Assembly: GCA_947380655.1 (NCBI GenBank)
Contig: CANCRX010000141.1
Coordinates: 1 to 5,597 of the forward strand
From: Alcaligenaceae bacterium
GTDB lineage: Bacteria > Pseudomonadota > Gammaproteobacteria > Burkholderiales > Burkholderiaceae_B
Length of the DNA: 5,597 bases
Direction of reading: 5' to 3'
Position numbers and translations under genes: made by a program. Below are positions 1-5,286 of this stretch, piece after piece. How positions within the stretch are numbered: the first letter of the stretch is position 1; the number at the start of each line of letters is the position of its first letter. The notes under the pieces are model-generated. The model saw only the letters and a list, made by a program, of their open reading frames with translations. It was not told the DNA's origin and ran no database searches.

Positions 1-306
1 CTGATCGGCGTGTCCATCAAAGGTAATAAATGGAATCGTCCGGATGATGTGCTGGGACTGGCCTATGCCTCGAACGGGATATCGAATCCCAATATAGATT
101 ATCTAAAAGCCGGCGGATCAAACTTTTTCTGCGGAGATGGCAATATCAATTATCAGCGTGAAGGCATACTAGAAATGTATTACAGCCTGAAAATTAATAA
201 AGTCTTGTGGGCCACCGCAGATTTTCAACGCATCAATAATCCTTGCTACAACGCCGATCGTGGGCCCGTGAATGTCTACTCCGTTCGGATGCATTTTGAA
301 TATTGA
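1..306 (+). CDS. OprB-like carbohydrate porin, C-terminal part (5' truncated)
   Basis: This is the last 101 residues of an outer-membrane beta-barrel protein; the frame is open from base 1, so the gene begins upstream of the window. The stretch WNRPDDVLGLAYA (residues 11-23), the GDGNINY turn (45-51), the strand EMYYSLKI (58-65) and the segment NADRGPVNVYSVRMHFEY at the end match what I know of the C-terminus of OprB-type carbohydrate-selective porins. Alternating polar/hydrophobic strands and a terminal aromatic residue (Y101) are the usual BAM assembly signal. The family forms sugar-permeable channels, but the substrate cannot be told from this fragment. Two cysteines (C44 and C82) are unusual for a porin. 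The stop is TGA at 304-306. It converges on the short-chain dehydrogenase gene. An internal GTG at position 10 is not a real start. Confidence 0.85.
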   Translation: MIGVSIKGNKWNRPDDVLGLAYASNGISNPNIDYLKAGGSNFFCGDGNINYQREGILEMYYSLKINKVLWATADFQRINNPCYNADRGPVNVYSVRMHFEY

Positions 307-350
307 TATTCGAGTCATGCGCCGTCTTTAAAAAACTCAATCATTCAATA
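301..350. repeat. Imperfect inverted repeat between convergent genes
   Basis: The 60-base gap between the porin stop and the end of the convergent dehydrogenase holds a weak, bulged, AT-rich inverted repeat: TATTGA (301-306) can pair with TCAATA (345-350), and GAGT (312-315) with ACTC (335-338), with a few extra A-T pairs between them and a 19-base loop. It includes the porin stop codon. There is no GC-rich stem and no clean U-run after it, so it is not a standard intrinsic terminator, though it is the only candidate 3' structure for the porin transcript. The word ACTCAATC also occurs twice (335-342 and 372-379). Confidence 0.2.
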
Positions 351-366
351 CTCACCACGCAACTCT

Positions 367-1065
367 TCACCACTCAATCTTATTACCTGCGTAATCAATA
401 AACTGCGCGCCCGTGCTGACCGTCAAGGCATCCATCGCATCGAGCATGCCTGTGGCAGAGGTCTCGGGCGATAAACAATCCTCTTGCCTGACAAAAGGTG
501 TGGTCAGACTTGACGCGACAGTTCCAGGCTGTAACGCCACAAAAATCGCCTCTGGTTTTTTTCGCAAGGTTTCAATCGCAGCCGTTTGCAGCATCATGTT
601 GAGTGCGGCCTTAGCTGAACGGTAGCCGTACCAGCCACCTTTCTTGTTGTCTGAAATACTCCCCACTCTGGCAGACAACTTAGCGTAGATCGCACGCCGC
701 TTGCTATCAAGCAGAGGAATGAAATATTTCATCACTAGCGCGGGCCCGATCGTATTAATCTGCAAGCTGCGCATCAGACGCTCTGAATTCAGTGCAGACA
801 AACTTTTCTCCGGTCCCTGCCCGTCAATCGTCAAGGCTCCCGTTGCATCAATAATCAACTGGAATGGTCCCGACGCTTGCAAAGAATGTGCTGCCTGAGC
901 GATGCTTGTCTCGTTTTCTAACAACAGGGGCGACGCAGACTGTCTGGAAAGCTCACTCACGCTCGAGCAATTTGGATCTTTACGCAATACACGCACACAG
1001 GCTGAGCCAATCGATCCCGTTGCGCCAATCACAATAGCCCGATAACCCGATATCAAGGATTGCAT
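367..1065 (-). CDS. Short-chain dehydrogenase/reductase, C-factor (CsgA)-like
   Basis: A 232-residue cytoplasmic Rossmann-fold oxidoreductase, about the usual length for a single-domain SDR. The nucleotide-binding loop GATGSIG is at residues 14-20. A basic S-R pair (S40-R41) after the second strand suggests NADPH preference. INTIGP (103-108) carries the structural Asn N104. The catalytic region has LSARVGSISDN (130-140) followed by YRSAK, giving Tyr148 and Lys152, with S131 or S136 as the likely catalytic Ser. The QPGTV loop lies near residue 179. The SARVGSISDN...GGWY pattern is typical of the SDR subgroup annotated as C-factor or CsgA-like. The usual NAG motif reads DATG (73-76). The substrate is unknown. 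The start ATG lies 4 bases past the stop of the upstream small gene, with an AAAGG ribosome site inside that gene's end, so the two are probably co-transcribed and translationally coupled. Confidence 0.9.
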   Translation of the reverse strand: MQSLISGYRAIVIGATGSIGSACVRVLRKDPNCSSVSELSRQSASPLLLENETSIAQAAHSLQASGPFQLIIDATGALTIDGQGPEKSLSALNSERLMRSLQINTIGPALVMKYFIPLLDSKRRAIYAKLSARVGSISDNKKGGWYGYRSAKAALNMMLQTAAIETLRKKPEAIFVALQPGTVASSLTTPFVRQEDCLSPETSATGMLDAMDALTVSTGAQFIDYAGNKIEW

Positions 1066-1069
1066 AGCT

Positions 1070-1342
1070 CTACCTTTTAGTACCGTGTGATTGTTTATAT
1101 TGTGTTGGACAATACGCGCGCATCACCTCTACACTGCGCAGCGAAGCATGCTTGGTAACCCGACCGGTGACGCGTTTACGCCAAAGCCTGAAAGACGAAG
1201 GTTTTAAATGCAAACGCATCAAATCGATTACATCAGGTTCGCGCAAGCCAAACAAGCGTGCGATCGCTTCGAATGGCGTACGATCTTCCCAAGCCATTTC
1301 AATGACTCGAGAACGCTCCACCTCATTTAACTGAACACGCAT
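1070..1342 (-). CDS. TIGR03643/DUF2805-family small protein, HTH-like
   Basis: A 90-residue basic protein of unknown function. The segment VIEMAWEDRTPFEAI (13-27), then FGL..PDVI (31-39) and LKPSSFRLWRKRVTGR (46-61), is the signature I recognise for the TIGR03643/DUF2805 family, and the length is typical. Residues 22-45 read like a helix-turn-helix (TPFEAIARLFGL, then EPDVIDLMRLHL), and residues 52-65 are strongly basic, so nucleic-acid binding is a reasonable inference but not established. The last 17 or so residues look like an unconserved tail. The start is supported by AGGA (1353-1350, minus strand) 7 bases before the ATG. It is first in a two-gene unit with the SDR and is divergent from the flavoprotein, a position that would suit a local regulator. 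Confidence 0.85.
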   Translation of the reverse strand: MRVQLNEVERSRVIEMAWEDRTPFEAIARLFGLREPDVIDLMRLHLKPSSFRLWRKRVTGRVTKHASLRSVEVMRAYCPTQYKQSHGTKR

Positions 1343-1365
1343 AACGGTATCCTAGTAGACATAAA
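1343..1365. promoter_or_regulatory. 23-base divergent start region
   Basis: This is the entire space between two divergent start codons. It contains the ribosome-binding site of the minus-strand gene (complement of TCCT at 1350-1353). No purine-rich ribosome site precedes the plus-strand start at 1366. A full promoter cannot fit for both genes, so promoter elements must lie within the opposing coding sequences. I could not pick a convincing -35/-10 pair on either strand. Confidence 0.4.
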
Positions 1366-2337
1366 ATGATTAAACAACATATCGCCGTGATCGGCGCAGG
1401 CATTGCTGGATTGAGTTGCGCCACGGCATTACAAAATGCGGGCTACTCGGTAGACCTATTTGACAAAGGACGCGGGATTGGCGGGCGCCTTTCAACTCGC
1501 CGTAATGATCTTTGGCAATGTGACCATGGCGCACAATATTTCACCGCGCGTCATCCAGACTTTATCGTACAGGTAGAACAATGGCTAGAGACAGGTGTCA
1601 TCTCTGCCTGGGAACCATCGCTGCAAGTCTATCAGGATGGAACATGGAGCAGTCCTCAGGGAAGCTTGAAACGTTACGTGGGCATACCTGGCATGTCCGC
1701 ACCAGCACGTGCGATGGCGCAAGCCCTAGCGGTACAGACCTCGACCACGATTCAGTCTATGGCATACACGCCTGAAGGCTGGCAACTGACCAGCACGGAG
1801 CATGGACTGTTACCCAAACACTATTCAAAAATTGTTTTCGCGATCCCTCCGATTCAAGTCGCTGCCATTCTAGGTACACACTCAAAAGCAATCTCAGCTG
1901 TGACGGACAGCATCATCATGCAGCCCTGCTGGACCGTCATGATGCAATTCGATGCGCAGCTTAACCTGCCTTTCGATGCGGCCTTTATCAATACCGGTCC
2001 GCTCAGCTGGGTCGCACGTAATAGCAGCAAACCCTCAAGAAAAGGCCAGGAGTCCTGGGTGATGCATGCGACGCCCTCTTGGACACTGGCGCACCTCGAA
2101 GATAAGTCCGAAGAAATTGGCCCGCTCTTAATTGAGGCATTTCAGGCACTGGGTGGTCCGCAGCCCGCCACATGGTCCGCCCATCGCTGGCGCTACGCAA
2201 GCTCAGACACCTCCATCGCGATCGGCGCAGTATTTGACGCGCATACAGGAATAGGTCTTTGTGGCGACTGGTTAAATGGTGGCCGGGTTGAGGGTGCCTG
2301 GCTCAGCGGCCAGGCGCTTGCACATGACATTGGCTAA
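1366..2337 (+). CDS. FAD-dependent NAD(P)-binding oxidoreductase, renalase-like (COG3380)
   Basis: A 323-residue soluble flavoprotein. The N-terminal dinucleotide-binding fold has GAGIAG at residues 10-15, an acidic residue D33 at the end of the second strand, and the GRGIGGRLSTRR motif (35-46) characteristic of the amine-oxidase/renalase group. DHGAQYFTAR (53-62) follows, as in this family. Near the C-terminus, GIGLCGDWLNGG (295-306) supplies the Gly-Asp that contacts the FAD ribityl/pyrophosphate, followed by the helix VEGAWLSGQALA. The length fits COG3380 proteins. Characterised bacterial renalases oxidise misreduced dihydronicotinamide isomers; whether this protein does so is inference. 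It lies divergent to the DUF2805-SDR pair, and I recall such genes occurring together and near photolyases. The start has no visible Shine-Dalgarno, but the Rossmann motif begins only a few residues in, so a later start is not possible. Confidence 0.88.
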   Translation: MIKQHIAVIGAGIAGLSCATALQNAGYSVDLFDKGRGIGGRLSTRRNDLWQCDHGAQYFTARHPDFIVQVEQWLETGVISAWEPSLQVYQDGTWSSPQGSLKRYVGIPGMSAPARAMAQALAVQTSTTIQSMAYTPEGWQLTSTEHGLLPKHYSKIVFAIPPIQVAAILGTHSKAISAVTDSIIMQPCWTVMMQFDAQLNLPFDAAFINTGPLSWVARNSSKPSRKGQESWVMHATPSWTLAHLEDKSEEIGPLLIEAFQALGGPQPATWSAHRWRYASSDTSIAIGAVFDAHTGIGLCGDWLNGGRVEGAWLSGQALAHDIG

Positions 2338-2351
2338 GATTGATTCTGACA

Positions 2352-3386
2352 TTAGTGGCGATCAGGACAGACATGAATCTCGATCGTCGCATGGACGATT
2401 TCTTCGTGCACAGCCATCGCCTGTCTAATCATCGTAGGTGTCAAGCCCGCATCATGGGTCACAACAGTCAAGGCACAGGAATATACTTTTTTCCCAACAC
2501 GCCAGACATGTAAGTCCGTGACCTTTGTCTCGCCATGAACTGAGACGGCCTCCACGACCTCCCGGATCTCCTCGACCACAGGATGATCCATCTCCCGGTC
2601 CAGCAATATTTTTCCAGTTTCTGCAATCAGTCCTTTAGCCCAAACGGCAACTAAGACGCCGCCAATCATCCCCATCAGCGGATCCAGCCAGGACCAACCC
2701 CAGATCCAGCCACCGATTAAGGCAACGATTGCAAGCACGGACGTTGCGGCATCGGCGATCACGTGAATATAAGCAGATTTGAGGTTCAGGTCATGGTGAT
2801 GTGCTGCCTCATGCGGGTGTCCGTGATGCGCATGATGATCGTGATGCGTCTCGGCCTGGTGAGCCTGACCTTGATGCCCATGAACTTGATGCCCGTGACC
2901 ATGATGATCATGTCCGTGACCGTGATCGTGATGCACACGCCCCAAAATCATGGCGCAAACTATATTCACAAGTAAACCGATTACGGCAACAACGACGGCC
3001 TCTTTATAGTGAATAGGTTGTGGGTCAAGTATCCGCTCAACAGAACCAAACACCATCAGAGCAGCCACACCGAGCAAAAACACCGCACTGGCAAAGCCAC
3101 CGAGAATTTCAATTTTCCAGGTGCCAAAAGCAAACCTTGGATCACGCGCATACCGGCGCGCAGCAGAGTAAGCGAAGGCGCTGAGCCCGATCGCAACGGC
3201 ATGTGAACTCATATGCCAGCCATCGGCCAGCAATGCCATCGAGTTGTACCACCAGCCAGTCGAAATTTCGACCAGCATCATCGCAAAGGTGATCCACATG
3301 ACGATGCGGGTGCTTTTCTCTGCTGCGTGACTACTTGAATCAAATACGTGATCATGCAGCCAGTCAGAAAAATTCTCGGTATGCAT
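2352..3386 (-). CDS. dmeF: Cation diffusion facilitator, Co/Ni (Zn/Cd) efflux transporter DmeF
   Basis: A 344-residue inner-membrane metal/proton antiporter that exports divalent metal from the cytoplasm. The N-terminus has HDH at 11-13. About six membrane segments follow (roughly 28-46, 50-73, 93-115, 129-149, 204-224 and 232-250). The intramembrane metal site is ADGWHMSSH in segment 2 (D55, H58, H62) and HVIAD in segment 5 (H208, D212). The loop between segments 4 and 5 (152-198) is extremely His-rich. The cytoplasmic C-terminal domain (about 263-344) has the TDLHVWRVGKK motif and ends in EIHVCPDRH. The ADGWHM..H pattern and N-terminal His residues point to the DmeF branch, whose known members handle mainly cobalt and nickel; the exact metal is uncertain. 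It starts 4 bases after the DUF1993 stop, so the two share a transcript. No metal-sensing repressor gene is adjacent. Confidence 0.9.
   Translation of the reverse strand: MHTENFSDWLHDHVFDSSSHAAEKSTRIVMWITFAMMLVEISTGWWYNSMALLADGWHMSSHAVAIGLSAFAYSAARRYARDPRFAFGTWKIEILGGFASAVFLLGVAALMVFGSVERILDPQPIHYKEAVVVAVIGLLVNIVCAMILGRVHHDHGHGHDHHGHGHQVHGHQGQAHQAETHHDHHAHHGHPHEAAHHHDLNLKSAYIHVIADAATSVLAIVALIGGWIWGWSWLDPLMGMIGGVLVAVWAKGLIAETGKILLDREMDHPVVEEIREVVEAVSVHGETKVTDLHVWRVGKKVYSCALTVVTHDAGLTPTMIRQAMAVHEEIVHATIEIHVCPDRH
2793..2933 (-). repeat. Low-complexity His-rich loop of dmeF
   Basis: This segment encodes residues 152-198 of DmeF, in which I count 23 histidines out of 47 residues, mixed with Asp, Gly, Gln and Ala. 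On the DNA it appears as degenerate repeats of CAT/CAC/GAT/GGT-type codons, with the word CCGTGACC twice on the plus strand. Such cytosolic loops bind metal in CDF transporters and vary in length between relatives. The repetitive DNA also creates meaningless open frames on the other strand. Confidence 0.85.
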
Positions 3387-3390
3387 TACG

Positions 3391-3900
3391 TTAATCCCGG
3401 TTACCCAGGAAATCGCTCTTACCGATTTCTATACCGCCATGACGCAACAGGTTATAGGCTGTCGTGACATGAAAATAAAAATTGGGGATGACCCAGGTGA
3501 TGAGGTACTGCTCGGCGGTAAATTCAAATTTCCACTCGCCTATATTGAATTTGATTTCTTTTGCTTCCTGACCATCCATTTGCTCAGGCTTAATCTGAGC
3601 CAGGTATTGAATCGTTTTTTCAATGCGTGTGGCAAGCTCAGCAAAAGTCGTCTCGTTGTCTTCCATTCTCAACAGTTCAATGCCAGCAATCCGGCCACAA
3701 CCCAGGCGAACCTGATCGGTCACGATCTGGATCTGTTTGATCAGGTGAAACATGTCCGGAAATAGACGGGCTTCCAGCAAAGCACTGGGTGTGATTTTTT
3801 TAGTCGTTGCGTGAGCGTCAGCCTTGTTAAGAATATTGAGCAAGTTGTTCAACATTTTTGTAAATTGAGGGATCGAGGCTTTATACATAGAAATAGACAT
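3391..3900 (-). CDS. DUF1993 family protein
   Basis: A 169-residue, mainly helical, soluble protein. It is recognised as DUF1993 from the start MSISMYKASIPQF, the segment ARLFPDMFHLIKQIQIVTDQ (44-63), and the end NFYFHVTTAYNLLRHGGIEIGKSDFLG (140-166). The family is thought to adopt a DinB-like four-helix bundle; H52, H144 and H154 could form a metal site by analogy with DinB proteins, which is inference. Its biochemical role is unknown. The start at 3900 is preferred over the in-frame ATG at 3963 because AGGAG lies 5 bases upstream, the family begins with this M-S-x-x-M-Y pattern, and the 21 extra residues would be an unconserved hydrophobic stretch crossing the promoter region. It is first in an operon with dmeF (4-base gap), so a link to metal handling is possible. 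Confidence 0.88.
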   Translation of the reverse strand: MSISMYKASIPQFTKMLNNLLNILNKADAHATTKKITPSALLEARLFPDMFHLIKQIQIVTDQVRLGCGRIAGIELLRMEDNETTFAELATRIEKTIQYLAQIKPEQMDGQEAKEIKFNIGEWKFEFTAEQYLITWVIPNFYFHVTTAYNLLRHGGIEIGKSDFLGNRD

Positions 3901-3905
3901 GACAG

Positions 3906-3910
3906 CTCCT
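3906..3910 (-). promoter_or_regulatory. Ribosome-binding site fixing the DUF1993 start
   Basis: AGGAG on the minus strand (CTCCT on the plus strand), 5 bases before the ATG at 3900-3898. It decides the start of the DUF1993 gene against the in-frame ATG 63 bases further upstream. Confidence 0.75.
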
Positions 3911-3918
3911 GAGTGAAA

Positions 3919-3948
3919 GTCATCTAATATTACGACAACATAGATGAC
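3919..3948. promoter_or_regulatory. Perfect 8-base inverted repeat, candidate operator
   Basis: GTCATCTA at 3919-3926 is the exact reverse complement of TAGATGAC at 3941-3948, with a 14-base spacer. The half-site centres are 22 bases apart, about two helical turns, which suits a dimeric or tetrameric DNA-binding protein on one face of the DNA. The repeat surrounds and partly overlaps the candidate shared -10. A bound repressor would block both the DUF1993-dmeF and the MFS-nitroreductase promoters. I cannot name the regulator. Confidence 0.4.
3925..3932. promoter_or_regulatory. Palindromic TAATATTA, candidate shared -10 element
   Basis: TAATATTA reads the same on both strands, so TAATAT (5 of 6 to TATAAT when scored loosely for the A/T-rich -10 core) is present in each direction. 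On the minus strand it would place transcription start near 3920, giving a leader of about 20 bases that contains the AGGAG site of the DUF1993 gene. On the plus strand it would start near 3938, about 43 bases before the MFS gene. A possible minus-strand -35 is TTGTTG (3953-3948), at a short 15-base spacing; no good plus-strand -35 is seen. The assignment is inference. Confidence 0.4.
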
Positions 3949-3959
3949 AACAATGACAA
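3932..3959. repeat. Short direct repeats AYGACAA x3
   Basis: ACGACAA (3932-3938), ATGACAA (3944-3950) and ATGACAA (3953-3959) lie in the divergent control region with offsets of 12 and 9 bases. The second copy overlaps the right arm of the inverted repeat. They may be regulator contacts or simple A-rich promoter composition. Confidence 0.3.
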
Positions 3960-3980
3960 ACATACTCAGACGCAGGGAAA

Positions 3981-5273
3981 ATGAAGCTCACGGGTCATAG
4001 CAACACCACTTCAGCTCCTTTTTACATGGAATACCCACTGCTGACTGCGCTGGGGCTTTCCATGGGGCCCGCTCTCTCTATTGGTCTGGGGCGATTTTCT
4101 TATGCATTGTTCTTGCCAATGATGCGCGAGGATCTGCACTGGAGCTATTTCATCGCAGGTCTGATGAATACGGGCAACGCGATTGGCTATCTCATTGGTG
4201 CACTCAGCATGGCCTGGCTCATCAAACGATTTTCTGTTGCACAAGTCTTTGTCGCAGGAGGTTTGATCGGCAATCTGTTTATGGCACTTTCAGGTTTTTT
4301 CACAGATCCGACTTACTTTTTTATCTGCCGCTTATTAATCGGGATAGCCAATACCTTTGTCTTTGCGGGCGGCAGCGTACTGGCTGCACAGTTCACCAAC
4401 CTCCATCCCAAGCAAGCTGGATGGCTGATGGGAATCTATTATGCAGGGGGTGGACTCGGCATCATTATTCCAAGCTTTTTAGTTCCTGAGATGGTGCAAA
4501 CCGGCCAGACCTTAGACTGGGCGCATCCCTGGCAACTCGCCTGGTATGCGCTGGCAGCGATATGTTGCCTGTGCTTAGCCTTGATGTGGTTTCCTGCACA
4601 CAATATTCCAGCGGTTCCCCCGAGAACCACCGCTTCAGGCAAAACCTCAGTCCGTCGTTATGGATACATGGTCAGTGCCTATGTTTTATTCGGCATGGGT
4701 TACATCGGTTACATGACCTTTGTAATCGCACTACTCACCCAACTCGGACTGACAGGTACCAGACTGAATATTTTTTACGCCTTGCTCGGCATGGGCGTAC
4801 TGGCGTCTTCACGCCTTTGGGCACGTGCGCTGGATCGGTTCAAGGGGGGGGAAACCTTGGCTATCATCACCCTGCTGATGGGTGTTGCCTGTCTGATCCC
4901 CGCATTGATTTCAATGTTGACTCAAACCACTGCACACGAACCTGGCTGGCTGATCACCTCGACGATTTATCTTTCAGGGATGGTGTTTGGATCAGGTGTC
5001 TTTGCTGCAGTCGCCACCACAACCGTATTCGTGCGGAATAATCTGCCTCAATCGCAGTGGGTAGCGGGCATTGCTGTATTCACCAGCTTGTTTGCTGTCG
5101 GACAGGTTGTGGGGCCAACCCTGGTTGGATGGGTCTCGGACGGCCCAGGTGGGCTGTCAAGAGGCTTTGTGCTCTCAGCGGGGATTCTACTGTTGTGCGC
5201 TGTACTGTCCTTGCTGCAAAAACCACTTGTTCAGTCATCCATTCAGGTATCCTCTCAGACAGAAAAAAACTAG
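3981..5273 (+). CDS. MFS transporter, YbfB/YjiJ family
   Basis: A 430-residue inner-membrane protein of the major facilitator superfamily with about 12 membrane segments, the normal length. The family mark is in the first segment, where SIGLGRFSYALFLPMM (33-48) corresponds to the GxGRFxYxxxLPxM pattern of YbfB/YjiJ-type carriers. A soluble, basic central loop (about 204-229) separates the two halves. WVSDGPGG and RGFVL near 384-396 lie in the last loop before segment 12, and a short polar tail ends the protein. The substrate is unknown; many relatives are assigned to efflux of small molecules. The start at 3981 has AGGGA only 2 bases upstream; Met16 (4026) is an alternative closer to segment 1 but lacks any ribosome site. 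A run of 8 G lies within the gene. The nitroreductase follows 13 bases after its stop, so the two are likely one operon. Confidence 0.88.
   Translation: MKLTGHSNTTSAPFYMEYPLLTALGLSMGPALSIGLGRFSYALFLPMMREDLHWSYFIAGLMNTGNAIGYLIGALSMAWLIKRFSVAQVFVAGGLIGNLFMALSGFFTDPTYFFICRLLIGIANTFVFAGGSVLAAQFTNLHPKQAGWLMGIYYAGGGLGIIIPSFLVPEMVQTGQTLDWAHPWQLAWYALAAICCLCLALMWFPAHNIPAVPPRTTASGKTSVRRYGYMVSAYVLFGMGYIGYMTFVIALLTQLGLTGTRLNIFYALLGMGVLASSRLWARALDRFKGGETLAIITLLMGVACLIPALISMLTQTTAHEPGWLITSTIYLSGMVFGSGVFAAVATTTVFVRNNLPQSQWVAGIAVFTSLFAVGQVVGPTLVGWVSDGPGGLSRGFVLSAGILLLCAVLSLLQKPLVQSSIQVSSQTEKN
4844..4851 (+). repeat. Homopolymer run of eight G in the MFS gene
   Basis: The codons for K288-G289-G290-E291 form an uninterrupted run of eight G. 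The frame is intact in this sequence. Loss of one G would bring a TGA within about nine codons; gain of one G would switch to a frame that stays open to 5041 and then stops. Confidence 0.9.
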
Positions 5274-5286
5274 GAACCCACTCACA

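Noticed and set aside
413..898. Plus-strand open frames opposite the SDR gene
   Set aside because: The SDR frame carries the full set of cofactor and catalytic motifs; the opposite frames show none.
1325..1353. TTAACT/TATCCT as a promoter for the flavoprotein
   Set aside because: Only partial matches with a 15-base spacing; not better than chance in AT-containing sequence.
2338..2390. Possible terminator in the 14-base gap between the flavoprotein and dmeF
   Set aside because: Only short imperfect pairings were found (for example GCGA with TCGC), with no stable stem and no U-run.
2763..3016. Two plus-strand open frames opposite dmeF, one Met-rich and one Asp/His/Arg-rich
   Set aside because: Their odd composition is simply the His-rich repeat read on the opposite strand; there is no ribosome site or recognisable domain.
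3439..3765. 108-residue plus-strand open frame opposite DUF1993
   Set aside because: Lies wholly within a recognised gene on the other strand and shows no domain or start signal.
3898..3963. Longer DUF1993 protein starting at the ATG at 3963
   Set aside because: The extra 21 residues are hydrophobic and unlike the family, cross the promoter/operator region, and the ATG at 3900 has a good AGGAG and the family's normal N-terminus.
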